Shown here: positions 43,227 through 53,703 of the stretch, one piece after another | How positions within the stretch are numbered: the first letter of the stretch is position 1 | Layout: every line of letters begins with the position of its first letter | From: Halorubrum sp. DM2 | GTDB lineage: Archaea; Halobacteriota; Halobacteria; Halobacteriales; Haloferacaceae | Length of the DNA stretch: 64,000 nt | NCBI RefSeq assembly: GCF_901686465.1 | Contig: NZ_LR594487.1 | Span: 716,894-780,893, forward strand | Direction of reading: 5' to 3' | The notes under the pieces: model-generated | What the model saw: only the letters and a program-made list of their open reading frames with translations | Databases searched by the model: none | What the model was told of the DNA's origin: nothing | Program-made: the position numbers and the translations under genes

Positions 43227-43250
43227 AGACGAAAAGAGTCGGGTAGTTCG

Positions 43251-44393
43251 TTACCGCAGGAACTCGATCGCAGCGCCCTGCCCGAAGCCGACACAGAGCG
43301 TCGCGAGGCCGCGCTCGGCGTCGCGCTTCTCCATCTCGTGGAGGAGCGTGACGGGGAGGCGCGCGCCGGACGCGCCCAGCGGGTGGCCGAGCGCGATGGC
43401 ACCGCCGTTGACGTTGTAGACGTCCTCGTCGATGCCGAGTTCTCGGCGGGCGTACTCGCACTGGGAGGCGAACGCCTCGTTCAGTTCGACCAGGTCGTAG
43501 TCGTCGATGTCGGTGCCGGCGCGGTCGAGGAGGCCCCGAGTCGCCGGGACCGGCCCGATTCCCATCACGGTGGGGTCGACGCCGGCGACGTTGTTCGTGC
43601 CGACCTCGGCGAGCACGTCGAGGCCGTGCTCGTCGGCGAACGCCTTGCTCGTCACGACCGTCAGCGACGCACCGTCCGATATCTGTGAGGAGTTTCCGGC
43701 GGTCACCGTCCCGTCGCCCGTGAACGCGGGCGACAGGCCGGCGAGCTTCTCGGCGGTCGTGTCCGGGCGGATCCCCTCGTCTTCCTCGACGAGGCCCTCG
43801 TCGGTCTCGACGGGGACGATCTCGTCGTCGAACCGGCCCGACTCGGTCGCCTCGGCGGCGCGCTGGTGGCTCCGGGCGGCGTACTCGTCTTGCGCCTCGC
43901 GGCTCACGTCGTACTCCTCGGCGACCTTCTCGGCGGTCATCCCCATCTGGAGCTGGAAGATGTTGTACCGCTCCGACAGCTCTGGGTGGAGGTGTTCGTA
44001 GGAGTCGCCGTCCATCGGCACGCGGCTCATGTTCTCGACGCCGCCCGCGATGATACAGTCGCGGTTGCCGGCGGCGATCGCGTCCGACGCCGAGATGACC
44101 GCCTGCATCGAGGAGGCGCACCAGCGGTTGATCGAGGTCGCGGGCACCGACTCGCCTAGCTCGGAGAGGAGGGCGATGACGCGCGCAACGTTGTTGTCCT
44201 GTTCGGTGCGCTGCTGGGCGACGCCCCACATCAGGTCGTCGACGTGGTCGCTCGTCAGCCCGGTCTCGTCAAGCGCGTGGTCGATGAGCGTCGTCGAGAG
44301 GTCCTCGCTGCGAACGTCCTCGTAGACGCCGCCCTCGCGTCCCTGCGGTGTTCGGTAGGCGGCCGCGATCACGGGCGTCGTGTCGTCTGTCAT
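43251..44393 (-). CDS. Acetyl-CoA C-acetyltransferase (thiolase)
   Basis: A 380-residue thiolase. The acylated Cys is in [20 protein letters not shown] (about residue 92), and the C-terminal active-site motifs are [20 protein letters not shown] and [15 protein letters not shown]. It condenses two acetyl-CoA or cleaves 3-ketoacyl-CoA; in haloarchaea this feeds PHA synthesis, mevalonate or fatty-acid breakdown, and sequence alone does not say which. ATG at 44391-44393. Hairpin repeat copy 4 lies directly downstream. Confidence 0.92.
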   Translation of the reverse strand: MTDDTTPVIAAAYRTPQGREGGVYEDVRSEDLSTTLIDHALDETGLTSDHVDDLMWGVAQQRTEQDNNVARVIALLSELGESVPATSINRWCASSMQAVISASDAIAAGNRDCIIAGGVENMSRVPMDGDSYEHLHPELSERYNIFQLQMGMTAEKVAEEYDVSREAQDEYAARSHQRAAEATESGRFDDEIVPVETDEGLVEEDEGIRPDTTAEKLAGLSPAFTGDGTVTAGNSSQISDGASLTVVTSKAFADEHGLDVLAEVGTNNVAGVDPTVMGIGPVPATRGLLDRAGTDIDDYDLVELNEAFASQCEYARRELGIDEDVYNVNGGAIALGHPLGASGARLPVTLLHEMEKRDAERGLATLCVGFGQGAAIEFLR

Positions 44394-44474
44394 GGTCGAT
44401 CACACGACGGTGGCGACCTTAAAAGGCCGTGGAACGGGCGAGAATCGATCCCGAGTTTATCGTTTATTCTCCCG

Positions 44475-46046
<1,572 letters not shown>

Positions 46047-46211
46047 ACCCCCCGTCTCTCCGCGCTCGGTAACTACCCTTCGGCTCGGTGCGCGCGGTCT
46101 CAGCCCTCGTCGCCCGGCTCCCACTCCGCCCTCGTCGCCCGGCCCCCACTCCGCTCCTGTCACCCGGCCTCCCACAACGGTTTGCCCGCGGGGACCGAAC
46201 GGCGAGGCGAC

Positions 46212-47012
46212 ATGGCAGATCACTCGCGGACGAACGGATTCGCGGCGACGCTGGCGAACGACGAGGTCGCGCTCGGCGTGCTCGATAACGCGTACAGCCC
46301 GACGCTCGTGGAGCTGTACGGCGAACTCGGCGTCGACTTCGTCTGGCTGGACTTCGAGCACGGCGGTCCGGACCCGTGGGACGCGGGGACGGTCGAGAAC
46401 CTGCTCCGGGCCGCCGAGCGGACCGGCGTCGAACTGCTCGTCCGACTTCCCGACACCGACCCGGCGCTCGTGCGGAAGGCGCTCGATCTGGGGGTCAGAA
46501 ACGTCTTCCTCCCGCGTGTGAAGGACGCGGCCGAGGTTCGGGAGGCGGTCGCCTCCGCCCGGTTCCGGTACGAGGACGGGGCGGGCGACCGGGGCCTCGC
46601 CGCGCCGCGAGCCCGGCGCTGGGGGCTGGTCGACGACTACGTGGCGACCGAGGACGCCGAGACGACGGTCGGGACGACGATCGAGACCGCGGCCGCCGTC
46701 GAGAACGTCGACGAGATACTCGACGTCCCGGAGCTCGGCTTCGTGTTCATCGGGCCGTTCGACCTGTCCGTCTCGCTCGGACACCCCGGAGAGATCGACC
46801 ACCCCGAGGTCAGAGAGGCGGTCGAGACCGTGCGGTCGAAGGCGGTCGAGGCCGGGGTTCCGGTCGGCGGTCTCTCCTTCGGGACCGACGACGCCGCGGA
46901 GAAGGCGGCCGACGGCTACCAGATTCTCAATCTCGGCAGCACGACCGGCGCGCTCCGACAGACCGTGACGGAGTGGCTCGACGCGTCCGACGACCCCGAC
47001 GACGAGCCGTGA
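46212..47012 (+). CDS. HpcH/HpaI family aldolase
   Basis: A 266-residue class II aldolase of the HpcH/HpaI (citrate-lyase-like) family: ELGVDFVWLDFEHGGPDPWD, VRNVFLPRVKDAAEVREAVA, TTIETAAAVENVDEILDVP and GFVFIGPFDLSVSLGHPGEI. Glu and Asp residues for the divalent metal lie in IETAAAV and GPFDLS. Substrates are 2-keto-3-deoxy acids or similar; the exact one is unknown. ATG at 46212. A 23-bp perfect tandem duplication (46991-47036) covers its stop codon. Confidence 0.88.
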   Translation: MADHSRTNGFAATLANDEVALGVLDNAYSPTLVELYGELGVDFVWLDFEHGGPDPWDAGTVENLLRAAERTGVELLVRLPDTDPALVRKALDLGVRNVFLPRVKDAAEVREAVASARFRYEDGAGDRGLAAPRARRWGLVDDYVATEDAETTVGTTIETAAAVENVDEILDVPELGFVFIGPFDLSVSLGHPGEIDHPEVREAVETVRSKAVEAGVPVGGLSFGTDDAAEKAADGYQILNLGSTTGALRQTVTEWLDASDDPDDEP

Positions 47013-47124
47013 CCGACCCCGACGACGAGCCGTGACCGAAGTTCCGGGACGGCGAGGGGACGATCGGTGACGCGGTCGACCGCGGAAGTCACCCTTATAC
47101 GTTTTCGACGCTAACCACACGTTA

Positions 47125-47784
47125 ATGGACTCCGCGGTACTGCTCGATCTCCTGGGTAACGAGAACCGGCGGCGCATCCTCCGGCTTCTCTCCACCAAGC
47201 CGTGCTACGTCACGGAGATCTCGGAGTACCTCGACGTGAGCCCGAAGGCGGTGATCGACCACCTGCGGAAGCTGGAGGAGGCCGGTCTCGTCGAGTCGAC
47301 GACGGACGACCAGCGACGCAAGTACTTCCGTATCGCGCGCAGCCTCCGGCTGGAGGTGAGCGTCTCGCCGTACGGCTTCGGCGCGAAGAGCGCGTATCCG
47401 GCGAAGAACAGCCTCGACATGTCGGGACGGTGTCCCCACCTCTCGATCGAGGCCCCGGACGGCTCGGGCGCGACCGGCGACCTCGCCGAACTCGCGGAGG
47501 AGTTCGCGCGGCTCCAGGACCTCGACCGCGAACTCTCGCTCGCGCAGCGGTGGGTTCAGGGCCGCGTCGAGGACGCCCTCGCCGAGATCGACGAGCGACT
47601 GGGGGGGCAGGCCGACAGCCGATTCTTCGCGACGGTCATCGCCGCGGTGATCGAGACCGACGGCACGCCCGCGGCGGTTGCCGACGAGGTCGGCGCGCGG
47701 GAGTCGACGGTCGCCGACGCCCTCCGGCGGCTCTCCGACGTCGGCGTCGTCGCCCGCGACGCGGACGGGTATCAGGTGCGCTGA
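47125..47784 (+). CDS. ArsR-type transcriptional regulator with two winged helices
   Basis: A 219-residue regulator. The N-terminal ArsR-like HTH (about 5-85) reads LLGNENRRRILRLLSTKPCY, then DVSPKAVIDHLRKLEEAGLV. A short Cys/His-containing segment (MSGRCPHLSIEAPDG) follows, then a long helix (about 110-160) and a second HTH near the C-terminus (TPAAVADEVGARESTVADAL). ATG follows the TATA-like TTATACG at 47095. Target genes are unknown. Confidence 0.85.
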   Translation: MDSAVLLDLLGNENRRRILRLLSTKPCYVTEISEYLDVSPKAVIDHLRKLEEAGLVESTTDDQRRKYFRIARSLRLEVSVSPYGFGAKSAYPAKNSLDMSGRCPHLSIEAPDGSGATGDLAELAEEFARLQDLDRELSLAQRWVQGRVEDALAEIDERLGGQADSRFFATVIAAVIETDGTPAAVADEVGARESTVADALRRLSDVGVVARDADGYQVR

Positions 47785-47912
47785 CGGGTCGGGTGCGCTG
47801 ACGAGCGGTCGCCCCCTCTGAGCCCGGACGCGTCCCGCGCCCGCCATCGAGCGGACCCAGCGAACCTGACCGTTTTCGGAACCTTTTGGACCGCCGCCGG
47901 GAGAGGGCGGAC

Positions 47913-48833
47913 GTGAGCCGTCTCAGAAACCTCGCGCTGTTCCTCGTCCTCGCCGCCGCGTGGGGGTCCGCGTTCGTCGCGATCAACGCGGGGCTGGCGT
48001 ACTTCCCGCCGGTGCTGTTCGCGGCGTTCCGGTTCGACGTGGCCGGCGTCGCGATGTTAGCCTACGCGGCGTACGCGGTCGACGACCCGGTCCCCCGCGG
48101 CCGCGACGCGTGGCTGGAGGTCGTCTCCGGGGCCGTGTTCATCATCGCGGCCTACCACGCGTTCCTGTTCGTCGGCGAGAGCGACCCTGCGGTGACAAGC
48201 GCCGTCGCGGCCGTCATCGTCAGCCTCTCGCCGCTGTTGACCACGGTGTTCGCGCGGGCTTTCCTGCCCGCGGAGCGACTGACGGCGGTCGGCGCGCTCG
48301 GACTCGGGATCGGGCTCGTCGGGGCGGTGGTCCTCGCGAACCCCGACCCCGCGAACCTGACCGGCGGCGGCACCGTCTCGAAGCTGCTCGTGTTGGCCGC
48401 GGCCGCCTCGTTCGCGCTCGGCTCCGTCCTCTCCCGGGCCTCCGAGGCCGACATCGCCATCGAGACGATGGAGGCGTGGTCGATGCTCCTCGGAGCCGGA
48501 CTCACGCACCTGCTCGCGCTCGCGCTCGGCGAGTCCGTCGCCGACGCGGTCTGGACGACGGAGTCGCTGCTCGCCTTGGGCTACCTCTCTATCGTCGCCA
48601 GCGGGATCGGCTTCCTCATCTACTTCGATCTGCTCGACCGGCTCGGTCCGATCGAGATCAACCTCGTCTCCTACGTCGCGCCCGTGTTCGCGGCCGTCGT
48701 CGGCTGGCTCGTCCTCGACGAGGGGATCACCCTCACGACGGTCGCCGGCTTCCTGATCATCTGCGTCGGCTTCGGGCTGGTGAAACGCGACGCGATCCGC
48801 GAGGAGCTTCGGGGCGTCGGCGTGACGGGTTGA
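47913..48833 (+). CDS. EamA/DMT-family metabolite transporter
   Basis: A 306-residue membrane protein with ten spans in two EamA repeats: ALFLVLAAAWGSAFVAINAG opens the first, LLVLAAAASFALGSVLSRAS the second, and the end is VVGWLVLDEGITLTTVAGFL with a short basic tail. DMT exporters carry amino acids, sugars or drugs; the substrate is unknown. GTG at 47913 is preferred over an upstream TTG, because the first span follows directly. Confidence 0.87.
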   Translation: MSRLRNLALFLVLAAAWGSAFVAINAGLAYFPPVLFAAFRFDVAGVAMLAYAAYAVDDPVPRGRDAWLEVVSGAVFIIAAYHAFLFVGESDPAVTSAVAAVIVSLSPLLTTVFARAFLPAERLTAVGALGLGIGLVGAVVLANPDPANLTGGGTVSKLLVLAAAASFALGSVLSRASEADIAIETMEAWSMLLGAGLTHLLALALGESVADAVWTTESLLALGYLSIVASGIGFLIYFDLLDRLGPIEINLVSYVAPVFAAVVGWLVLDEGITLTTVAGFLIICVGFGLVKRDAIREELRGVGVTG

Positions 48834-48914
48834 GTCGCGGCCGAGAACCCGCCGTCCCCTCGTTCATCCGGTCCGCCGCAACCGTCTTGTCGGCGGGGCG
48901 ACGACTCTCGCGGC

Positions 48915-49871
48915 GTGAGCGCCGACCAGATCGACCCCCAAGCGAAGCGCGCGGCGGCCCGACAGTCGCGGATTCCGCTGCCGCACGGACGCTACCGGCT
49001 GAAACTGCTTCGACTCCTAACCCGGCCGCTGACGCGGCTCCAGAACCGAAACCCGCCGAGCGTCGGCGCGACCGAGTCAGTGACCGTTCCCGGTCCCGAC
49101 GACGCGGGCAGTCGGGAGACGCCCGACGACCTCGACGCGCGCCTCTATCTCCCCGCGGGCGATCCCCCGTTCCCGACCGTCGTCTTCTTCCACGGCGGCG
49201 GGTTCGTCCTCGGGAGCGTCGAGACCCACGACTGGCTCTGCCGGCACCTGACCCGAGAGAGCCGCTGCGCGGTCCTCTCCGTCGAGTACCGCCTCGCGCC
49301 CGAGAGCCCGTTCCCGGCCGCGGTCGAGGACGCGTACGCCGCCGTCGAGTGGGCCGCGGACGCGACGGACCGGCTCCGCGGAACCGGCGAGGTCGCGGTC
49401 GCGGGCGACTCCGCCGGCGGCACCCTCGCCGCCGTGACCGCGCTGATGGCCGCCGAGAAGGACGGGCCCGAGATCGCACGTCAGGCCCTCCTCTACCCCG
49501 GTATCGGCGTCGACCCCGAACAGGGGTCGGTCCGGGAACACGCCGGGATCGTCCTCTCGCGGGCGGACATCGAATGGTTCTCCGAGTCGTACTACCGCAA
49601 CGAGATCCACCGCCGGAACCCGTACGCCGACCCGATCAACGCCGGCGACCTCTCCGGCGTCGCGCCCGCGACAGTCGTCACCGCCGGGTTCGACCCGCTC
49701 CGAGACGGCGGGAAGGCGTACGCCGAGCGACTGGTCGCGGACGGGGTCGCCACCAGGTACGAGAACTACCCGACGATGGTTCACGGGTTCATGACGATGC
49801 AGGACGTCGACCGCGCCCGGGAGGCGATCGCGAGCGTCGGCGACGACCTCGGCGACGCGCTCGACGCGTGA
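48915..49871 (+). CDS. HSL-type alpha/beta hydrolase (esterase)
   Basis: A 318-residue hydrolase of the hormone-sensitive lipase family. The oxyanion motif HGGGFVLGS (about residues 96-104) precedes the nucleophile in AVAGDSAGGTLAAVTALMAA; the catalytic Asp is in VVTAGFDPLRDGGKAYAERL and the His in YPTMVHGFMTMQDV. Acts on short-chain esters; the natural substrate is unknown. GTG start at 48915. Separate transcript from the EamA gene. Confidence 0.9.
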   Translation: MSADQIDPQAKRAAARQSRIPLPHGRYRLKLLRLLTRPLTRLQNRNPPSVGATESVTVPGPDDAGSRETPDDLDARLYLPAGDPPFPTVVFFHGGGFVLGSVETHDWLCRHLTRESRCAVLSVEYRLAPESPFPAAVEDAYAAVEWAADATDRLRGTGEVAVAGDSAGGTLAAVTALMAAEKDGPEIARQALLYPGIGVDPEQGSVREHAGIVLSRADIEWFSESYYRNEIHRRNPYADPINAGDLSGVAPATVVTAGFDPLRDGGKAYAERLVADGVATRYENYPTMVHGFMTMQDVDRAREAIASVGDDLGDALDA

Positions 49872-49974
49872 CCCCATTCTGGGCACCCGGCTCTGTGCCA
49901 CGGGCAACGGAGTCAATCTGAGACAGTCAACTCGACGCTCAAACTAAACAGCTACCGAAGAAATGTGTAGATAG

Positions 49975-50685
49975 ATGGGAAAGAGTAGGCAGATGGAGGG
50001 TAGCAAAACAATACTCGGAATGCTCAGAGAGTCCCGCGATTTCGTTTTTGCGTGTATTCTGAACTCTGCACTCATTCTTGGAGTGGTTGTATTTGAGTGG
50101 AGTCTCGTTGAAATCGCTGTCATCTATCTCATCGAGATAGCGGTCATCAACCTCCTGTTCTTTTCTGTCGCGTTGTTCACGCCACAGTCCGTGGATGATC
50201 TCGATGGGGATTCTTGGGATGAGGAGCCCACTCCAATTCAACCGATTGCCCTAATACCGCCGGTATACCGGCGGAATATCAACTACGTTTTGCGAAAGGC
50301 GATTATCTCAGCTTTCATTCTTGCAGTAATCATGAGACCTGTCGTTCCCGGCTATGATTTGGATTCAGGACTTTCCCTCTCAGTTGGGCTCGCAATTGCT
50401 GGCACCGTTTTCTTTCAGCTATCGCGCGTCTGGCGCTATTTCATCGTCAACCGGTCATATCGAAACAAATCACCGGCAGACGCGTTGGCCTTCGCGTTCA
50501 GGCCCGTCTTTGAGTTGTTTCTGATGTTGGTCTTTGCGGTTGCTCCCGTCAGCTTTGTGATTATCGGGACGGGTACCGATCTGGATTCACGGGCCGTGTG
50601 GTTGCTCTATTTAGTTCCGATGGGGGCGATTAGGGCGTGGATAGGGAGTTTAGACCCTCAGACAGACGATTTTAGCATCAAATAA
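49975..50685 (+). CDS. Membrane protein, DUF6498-like
   Basis: A 236-residue protein with five or six spans: ILNSALILGVVVFEWSLVEI, AVIYLIEIAVINLLFFSVAL, AIISAFILAVIMRPVV, LSVGLAIAGTVFFQLSRVW and FELFLMLVFAVAPVSFVIIG. The W-S-L-x-E and Y-x-I-E pattern in the first two helices resembles DUF6498. Base composition is lower in GC than its neighbours. ATG at 49975. Confidence 0.65.
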   Translation: MGKSRQMEGSKTILGMLRESRDFVFACILNSALILGVVVFEWSLVEIAVIYLIEIAVINLLFFSVALFTPQSVDDLDGDSWDEEPTPIQPIALIPPVYRRNINYVLRKAIISAFILAVIMRPVVPGYDLDSGLSLSVGLAIAGTVFFQLSRVWRYFIVNRSYRNKSPADALAFAFRPVFELFLMLVFAVAPVSFVIIGTGTDLDSRAVWLLYLVPMGAIRAWIGSLDPQTDDFSIK

Positions 50686-50804
50686 GAAATATATGAGTGT
50701 AACTCTCTGAGGATTTCAACAAAGGTGCGCACCCCCGTGTCGGGCGTGTGACCGAGTCTCGGGCCGCCGGTAGCGTTTTTCGGAGCCCCCGCGACTCGTG
50801 CGAC

Positions 50805-51398
50805 GTGTTCCCCGAGACCATCGAAACGGACCGACTGCGGCTGGAAGCGAGGGGCCCCGAGACGGTCGATATCGACGAGTGCTACCGGATCTGCTCGTCG
50901 GATCCCGGCATCGACGAGGTGACCGAGTACGTCACGTGGGACCCCCACGAGACGAAAAAGGAGACGCTGGAGTTCCTCGAACGCGGCCGCGAGCGCTTCG
51001 AGGACGGCGAGGCGGCGACGTACGTGATCCGGCCGCGCGAGGGCGAGGACGGCGCGGGCGAGATCGCCGGCTTCGGCGGGTTCGACGTCGAGTGGGACCG
51101 GCGCACCGCGAACCTCGGCGTGTGGCTCCGAAAGCGGTTCTGGGGCCGGGAGTACTCCGGCGAGCGGGCCGCGGCGCTCGCGGAAGTCGCGTTCGACGAC
51201 CTCGACTTGGAGGTCGTCGCCGTGAGCCACCACCCCGACAACGAGGCGTCGCGGCGGGCGATAGAGACGTACGTCGACCGTCTGGGCGGACGGCGAGAGG
51301 GACGGCTCCGGAACACCCTCGAGTTCGCCGACGGGAGCGTCCACGACGAGGTCCGGTACACGATCTCGCAGGCGGAGTGGCGAGCGGCGACCGCATGA
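50805..51398 (+). CDS. GNAT acetyltransferase, RimJ/RimL type
   Basis: A 197-residue acetyltransferase starting VFPETIETDRLRLEARGPE. GFDVEWDRRTANLGVWLRKR and FWGREYSGERAAALAEVAFD supply the acetyl-CoA site, VSHHPDNEASRRAIETYVDR the usual motif B. RimJ/RimL-like enzymes acetylate protein N-termini or small molecules. GTG at 50805 is chosen over GTG at 50748 because homologous proteins begin at this motif. Confidence 0.83.
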   Translation: MFPETIETDRLRLEARGPETVDIDECYRICSSDPGIDEVTEYVTWDPHETKKETLEFLERGRERFEDGEAATYVIRPREGEDGAGEIAGFGGFDVEWDRRTANLGVWLRKRFWGREYSGERAAALAEVAFDDLDLEVVAVSHHPDNEASRRAIETYVDRLGGRREGRLRNTLEFADGSVHDEVRYTISQAEWRAATA

Positions 51399-51507
51399 TC
51401 CGTACACCGATTTCGCAGAAAGCGGGTTTGGAACTCCGTTACTGCCGAAGTAAGGCGAGAATACTGACCCGACAGACACTTACCGCGTCCGAAACGATAC
51501 CGGCCGC

Positions 51508-52110
51508 ATGTCCTCGTCACCGACCGGCGGAGCGACCGCGACGACAGGCTCGAACCAGAGCGTTGCCAGAGACGCGATCACCGGTGCGGTGGCGGGTGCC
51601 GCCGCCTACCTCCTCGGCTACCTGACCGTCTACCTCACGCAGAGCGGCCGGATCGAGGAGGGGCTGTCGGGACTCAACTTCCTCGCCGAACTGTTCGGCG
51701 GCGATCCCATCTCGTCGTGGCAGGTGTCGGGCTGGATGTTCTACAACGCCCACTTCGTCGACACCGTCATTCCCACGGTGTTCGGCGGCACGCAGTCGCA
51801 GAACCTCATCTCGCAGGCCGAGGGCGCGTCGTTCCTGTTCGTCGTCCCGCCGGTCCTGCTGCTCGTCGCCGGCGTCGTCGCCGGGCGGGTCGCCGGCGCT
51901 GACTCCCCCGCCGGCGGGGCACGGGCCGGGGCGTTCGTCCTCGCCGGATACCTCCCGCTCGCGCTGATCGGGACCTTCCTGTTCCGGTACGCGGTCGGCG
52001 ACGGGAGCGTGGCCCCTGACATCGTCACGGCCGTCTTCCTCGCCGGGGCCGTCTACCCCGCCGCCTTCGGCGCGATCGGCGGAGCGGCCTCGTCGCTGCT
52101 GAGCGACTGA
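51508..52110 (+). CDS. Membrane protein of unknown function
   Basis: A 200-residue protein with five hydrophobic stretches: AVAGAAAYLLGYLTVYLTQ, SFLFVVPPVLLLVAGVVAG, GAFVLAGYLPLALIGTFLF and AVFLAGAVYPAAFGAIGGA, plus an amphipathic region with WMFYNAHFVDTVIPTVFG. Ser/Thr-rich N-terminus. ATG at 51508. Converges on the RNA-binding gene; a bidirectional T-tract terminator sits between. Confidence 0.7.
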   Translation: MSSSPTGGATATTGSNQSVARDAITGAVAGAAAYLLGYLTVYLTQSGRIEEGLSGLNFLAELFGGDPISSWQVSGWMFYNAHFVDTVIPTVFGGTQSQNLISQAEGASFLFVVPPVLLLVAGVVAGRVAGADSPAGGARAGAFVLAGYLPLALIGTFLFRYAVGDGSVAPDIVTAVFLAGAVYPAAFGAIGGAASSLLSD

Positions 52111-52120
52111 GTCGAGAGCG

Positions 52121-52133
52121 AAAAAGATTTTTT
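52121..52133. terminator. Bidirectional A/T-tract terminator
   Basis: AAAAAGATTTTTT lies between two convergent genes (stops at 52110 and 52148). Archaeal transcription stops at T-runs, and this sequence gives one on each strand. Confidence 0.6.
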
Positions 52134-52147
52134 CGGCGACGACGGGC

Positions 52148-52600
52148 TCAGTACGCCTCGTCTTCGGGGTCGAACCGGTCGCCGTACTCGCGGACGGGGT
52201 CGACCGGCTGGCCCTCGTCCGTCTCGGGCGCGACGTAGTCGATGAACGACTCGACGTCCGGCTGGCGGACGCGCACCTCGACGTCGATCTCGCCCAGTTC
52301 GTCCGGCTCGCCGACCGCGAAGTTGACGACGCCTTCGAGCGCCGCCTGCTTTTTCAGCGAGAAGGCGAACCCCTCGTCGGTGCGGTTCTGTCGGAAGACG
52401 CGGCGGGCGGTGTCGAGGATCTCCTGTTCGTGGAGCACGTCGGAGAAGGCGTCGAGGCTGTGCGTCTCGGAGACGAGTCGCCCGTCCTCGTGGACCGGTT
52501 CGGCGTCCGGGAAGACGTTCTCGACGGCGTCGGCGACGCGGTCGGTCACTTCCGTGTCGTGAACCGGGGTCTCGATCCGGACGTCGACGCTGTAGATCAC
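52148..52600 (-). CDS. Archaeal RNA-binding domain protein (UPF0201/DUF54)
   Basis: A 150-residue protein: MIYSVDVRIETPVHDTEVTD, AVENVFPDAEPVHEDGRLVS, AFSDVLHEQEILDTARRVFR and AFSLKKQAALEGVVNFAVGE match the archaeal UPF0201 family, a ribosomal L5-like fold. GTG start at 52598-52600 overlaps the stop of the AAA kinase gene by 4 bp. In some archaea the two are fused as one UPF0200/UPF0201 protein, which supports a joint function. Confidence 0.85.
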   Translation of the reverse strand: MIYSVDVRIETPVHDTEVTDRVADAVENVFPDAEPVHEDGRLVSETHSLDAFSDVLHEQEILDTARRVFRQNRTDEGFAFSLKKQAALEGVVNFAVGEPDELGEIDVEVRVRQPDVESFIDYVAPETDEGQPVDPVREYGDRFDPEDEAY

Positions 52601-53199
52601 GCGCCGTCACCCCCCGCGTTCGGCGTCTCGGCGGGGTCGCCCGCTTCGCGTTCGACACCCAACACCTCGCGGACCCGCTCGCGGAACGCCGCGAGGCTGT
52701 CGGTGTTGTCGATCTCGACGTCGGCCCGTTCGAGGGTCTCGCCCAGCCCGAGTTCGATCTCGCGGTCGTCGCGCTCGCGGAGCGCTTCGAGGTCGGAGTC
52801 GGAGTCGTCGCGGCCGCGCTCGCCCAGTCGCTCGGCGCGCAGCTCGAACGGCGCGCGGATCGCGACGAGCGTGAAGTCGTCGCCGAACGCCTCGCGGAAG
52901 CGGTCGAGTTCGACCGTCGAGCGGAGGCCGTCGACGAGGACGGTGTCGCCGCGGTCGCTCTCGGCGGCCGCCTCTCGGATCCGGGGGAGCGTCCGCGCGG
53001 CGATGGCGTCGTCGCCCTCCTCCTCGCGCAGCGTGCCGGCCATCCGCCCGTGGTGTTCGGCCGGGTCCAGCCCGCGGCGGCGACACTCGGCGCGGATCAC
53101 GTCGCCCATCACGACGACCGGGATGCCGGCCGCCTCGGCCACGTTCGCCGCCTCCCCCTTCCCGCTGCCGGGGAGACCGACGGTTCCGATGACGTTCAT
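52597..53199 (-). CDS. UPF0200-type P-loop nucleotide kinase
   Basis: A 200-residue P-loop NTPase related to adenylate and dephospho-CoA kinases. Walker A is GTVGLPGSGKGEAANVAEAA (residues about 5-24), and VLVDGLRSTVELDRFREAFG is the acceptor region. A lid rich in Arg and Asp (RAERLGERGRDDSD) follows. Substrate unknown. It is the upstream partner of the RNA-binding gene, with overlapping stop and start. ATG at 53197-53199. Confidence 0.85.
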   Translation of the reverse strand: MNVIGTVGLPGSGKGEAANVAEAAGIPVVVMGDVIRAECRRRGLDPAEHHGRMAGTLREEEGDDAIAARTLPRIREAAAESDRGDTVLVDGLRSTVELDRFREAFGDDFTLVAIRAPFELRAERLGERGRDDSDSDLEALRERDDREIELGLGETLERADVEIDNTDSLAAFRERVREVLGVEREAGDPAETPNAGGDGA

Positions 53200-53307
53200 T
53201 ACCGGCGGCTACTCCGCTCGCGGACTTAGGTCTGCTGTTGGGCGGCCCCGAGCGGGCCACCGCGAACCGCGGGCGTTTTTTAGACCCGGCGGATTAGAAG
53301 CGAATGA

Positions 53308-53382
53308 GGGCACATAGCTCAGCCCGGATAGAGCGTCGGACTTCTAATCCGACGGTCGTGGGTTCGAATCCCACTGTGCCCG
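53308..53382 (+). tRNA. tRNA-Arg (anticodon TCT)
   Basis: A full cloverleaf of 75 nt: acceptor GGGCACA pairs with TGTGCCC, D arm TAGCTCAGCCCGGATAGAGC, anticodon stem GTCGGA/TCCGAC with loop CTTCTAA (anticodon TCT, reading AGA), T arm TGGGTTCGAATCCCA, discriminator G. No intron and no encoded CCA. The AT-rich accessory patch 53383-57161 begins directly after it, as happens when elements integrate at tRNA genes. Confidence 0.95.
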
Positions 53383-53482
53383 TCCCCAAACCTTCGGTTC
53401 TTTGCTCGTTTCTGAAACACGGGCTAATTAGTACTAGAGGGCATCACGAGCGGGGTTCTCGAACAACTCAAAAGATCGGTAG

Positions 53483-53650
53483 CCGAGTGCCGACAGCGCG
53501 TGGTCCTACGGAGAATCGCCACGGAAGGCCCTCATCCGCGAACGAGTCCAGGCCTACCTCGATGTTCACGGGCGCGACGTATCCCTGCCCGCGATGCTGG
53601 CGCGTCTCAACATCGACCCGGCGCACAAGGGGTTCGTCGGGAGATACTGA
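53483..53650 (+). pseudogene. Gene remnant downstream of tRNA-Arg
   Basis: An open stretch of 55 codons with no start codon, ending in TGA. The sequence is protein-like: SPRKALIRERVQAYLDVHGR then DVSLPAMLARLNIDPAHKGF. It is probably the C-terminal end of a lost gene, perhaps from an integrated element. It overlaps nothing else certain. The flanking 53383-53482 shows nothing recognisable. Confidence 0.4.
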
Positions 53651-53703
53651 ACGGAGAAGACCAACCCGACTCCGAGGCGGTTGACCGACGCCCGGCAGAA
53701 CCG

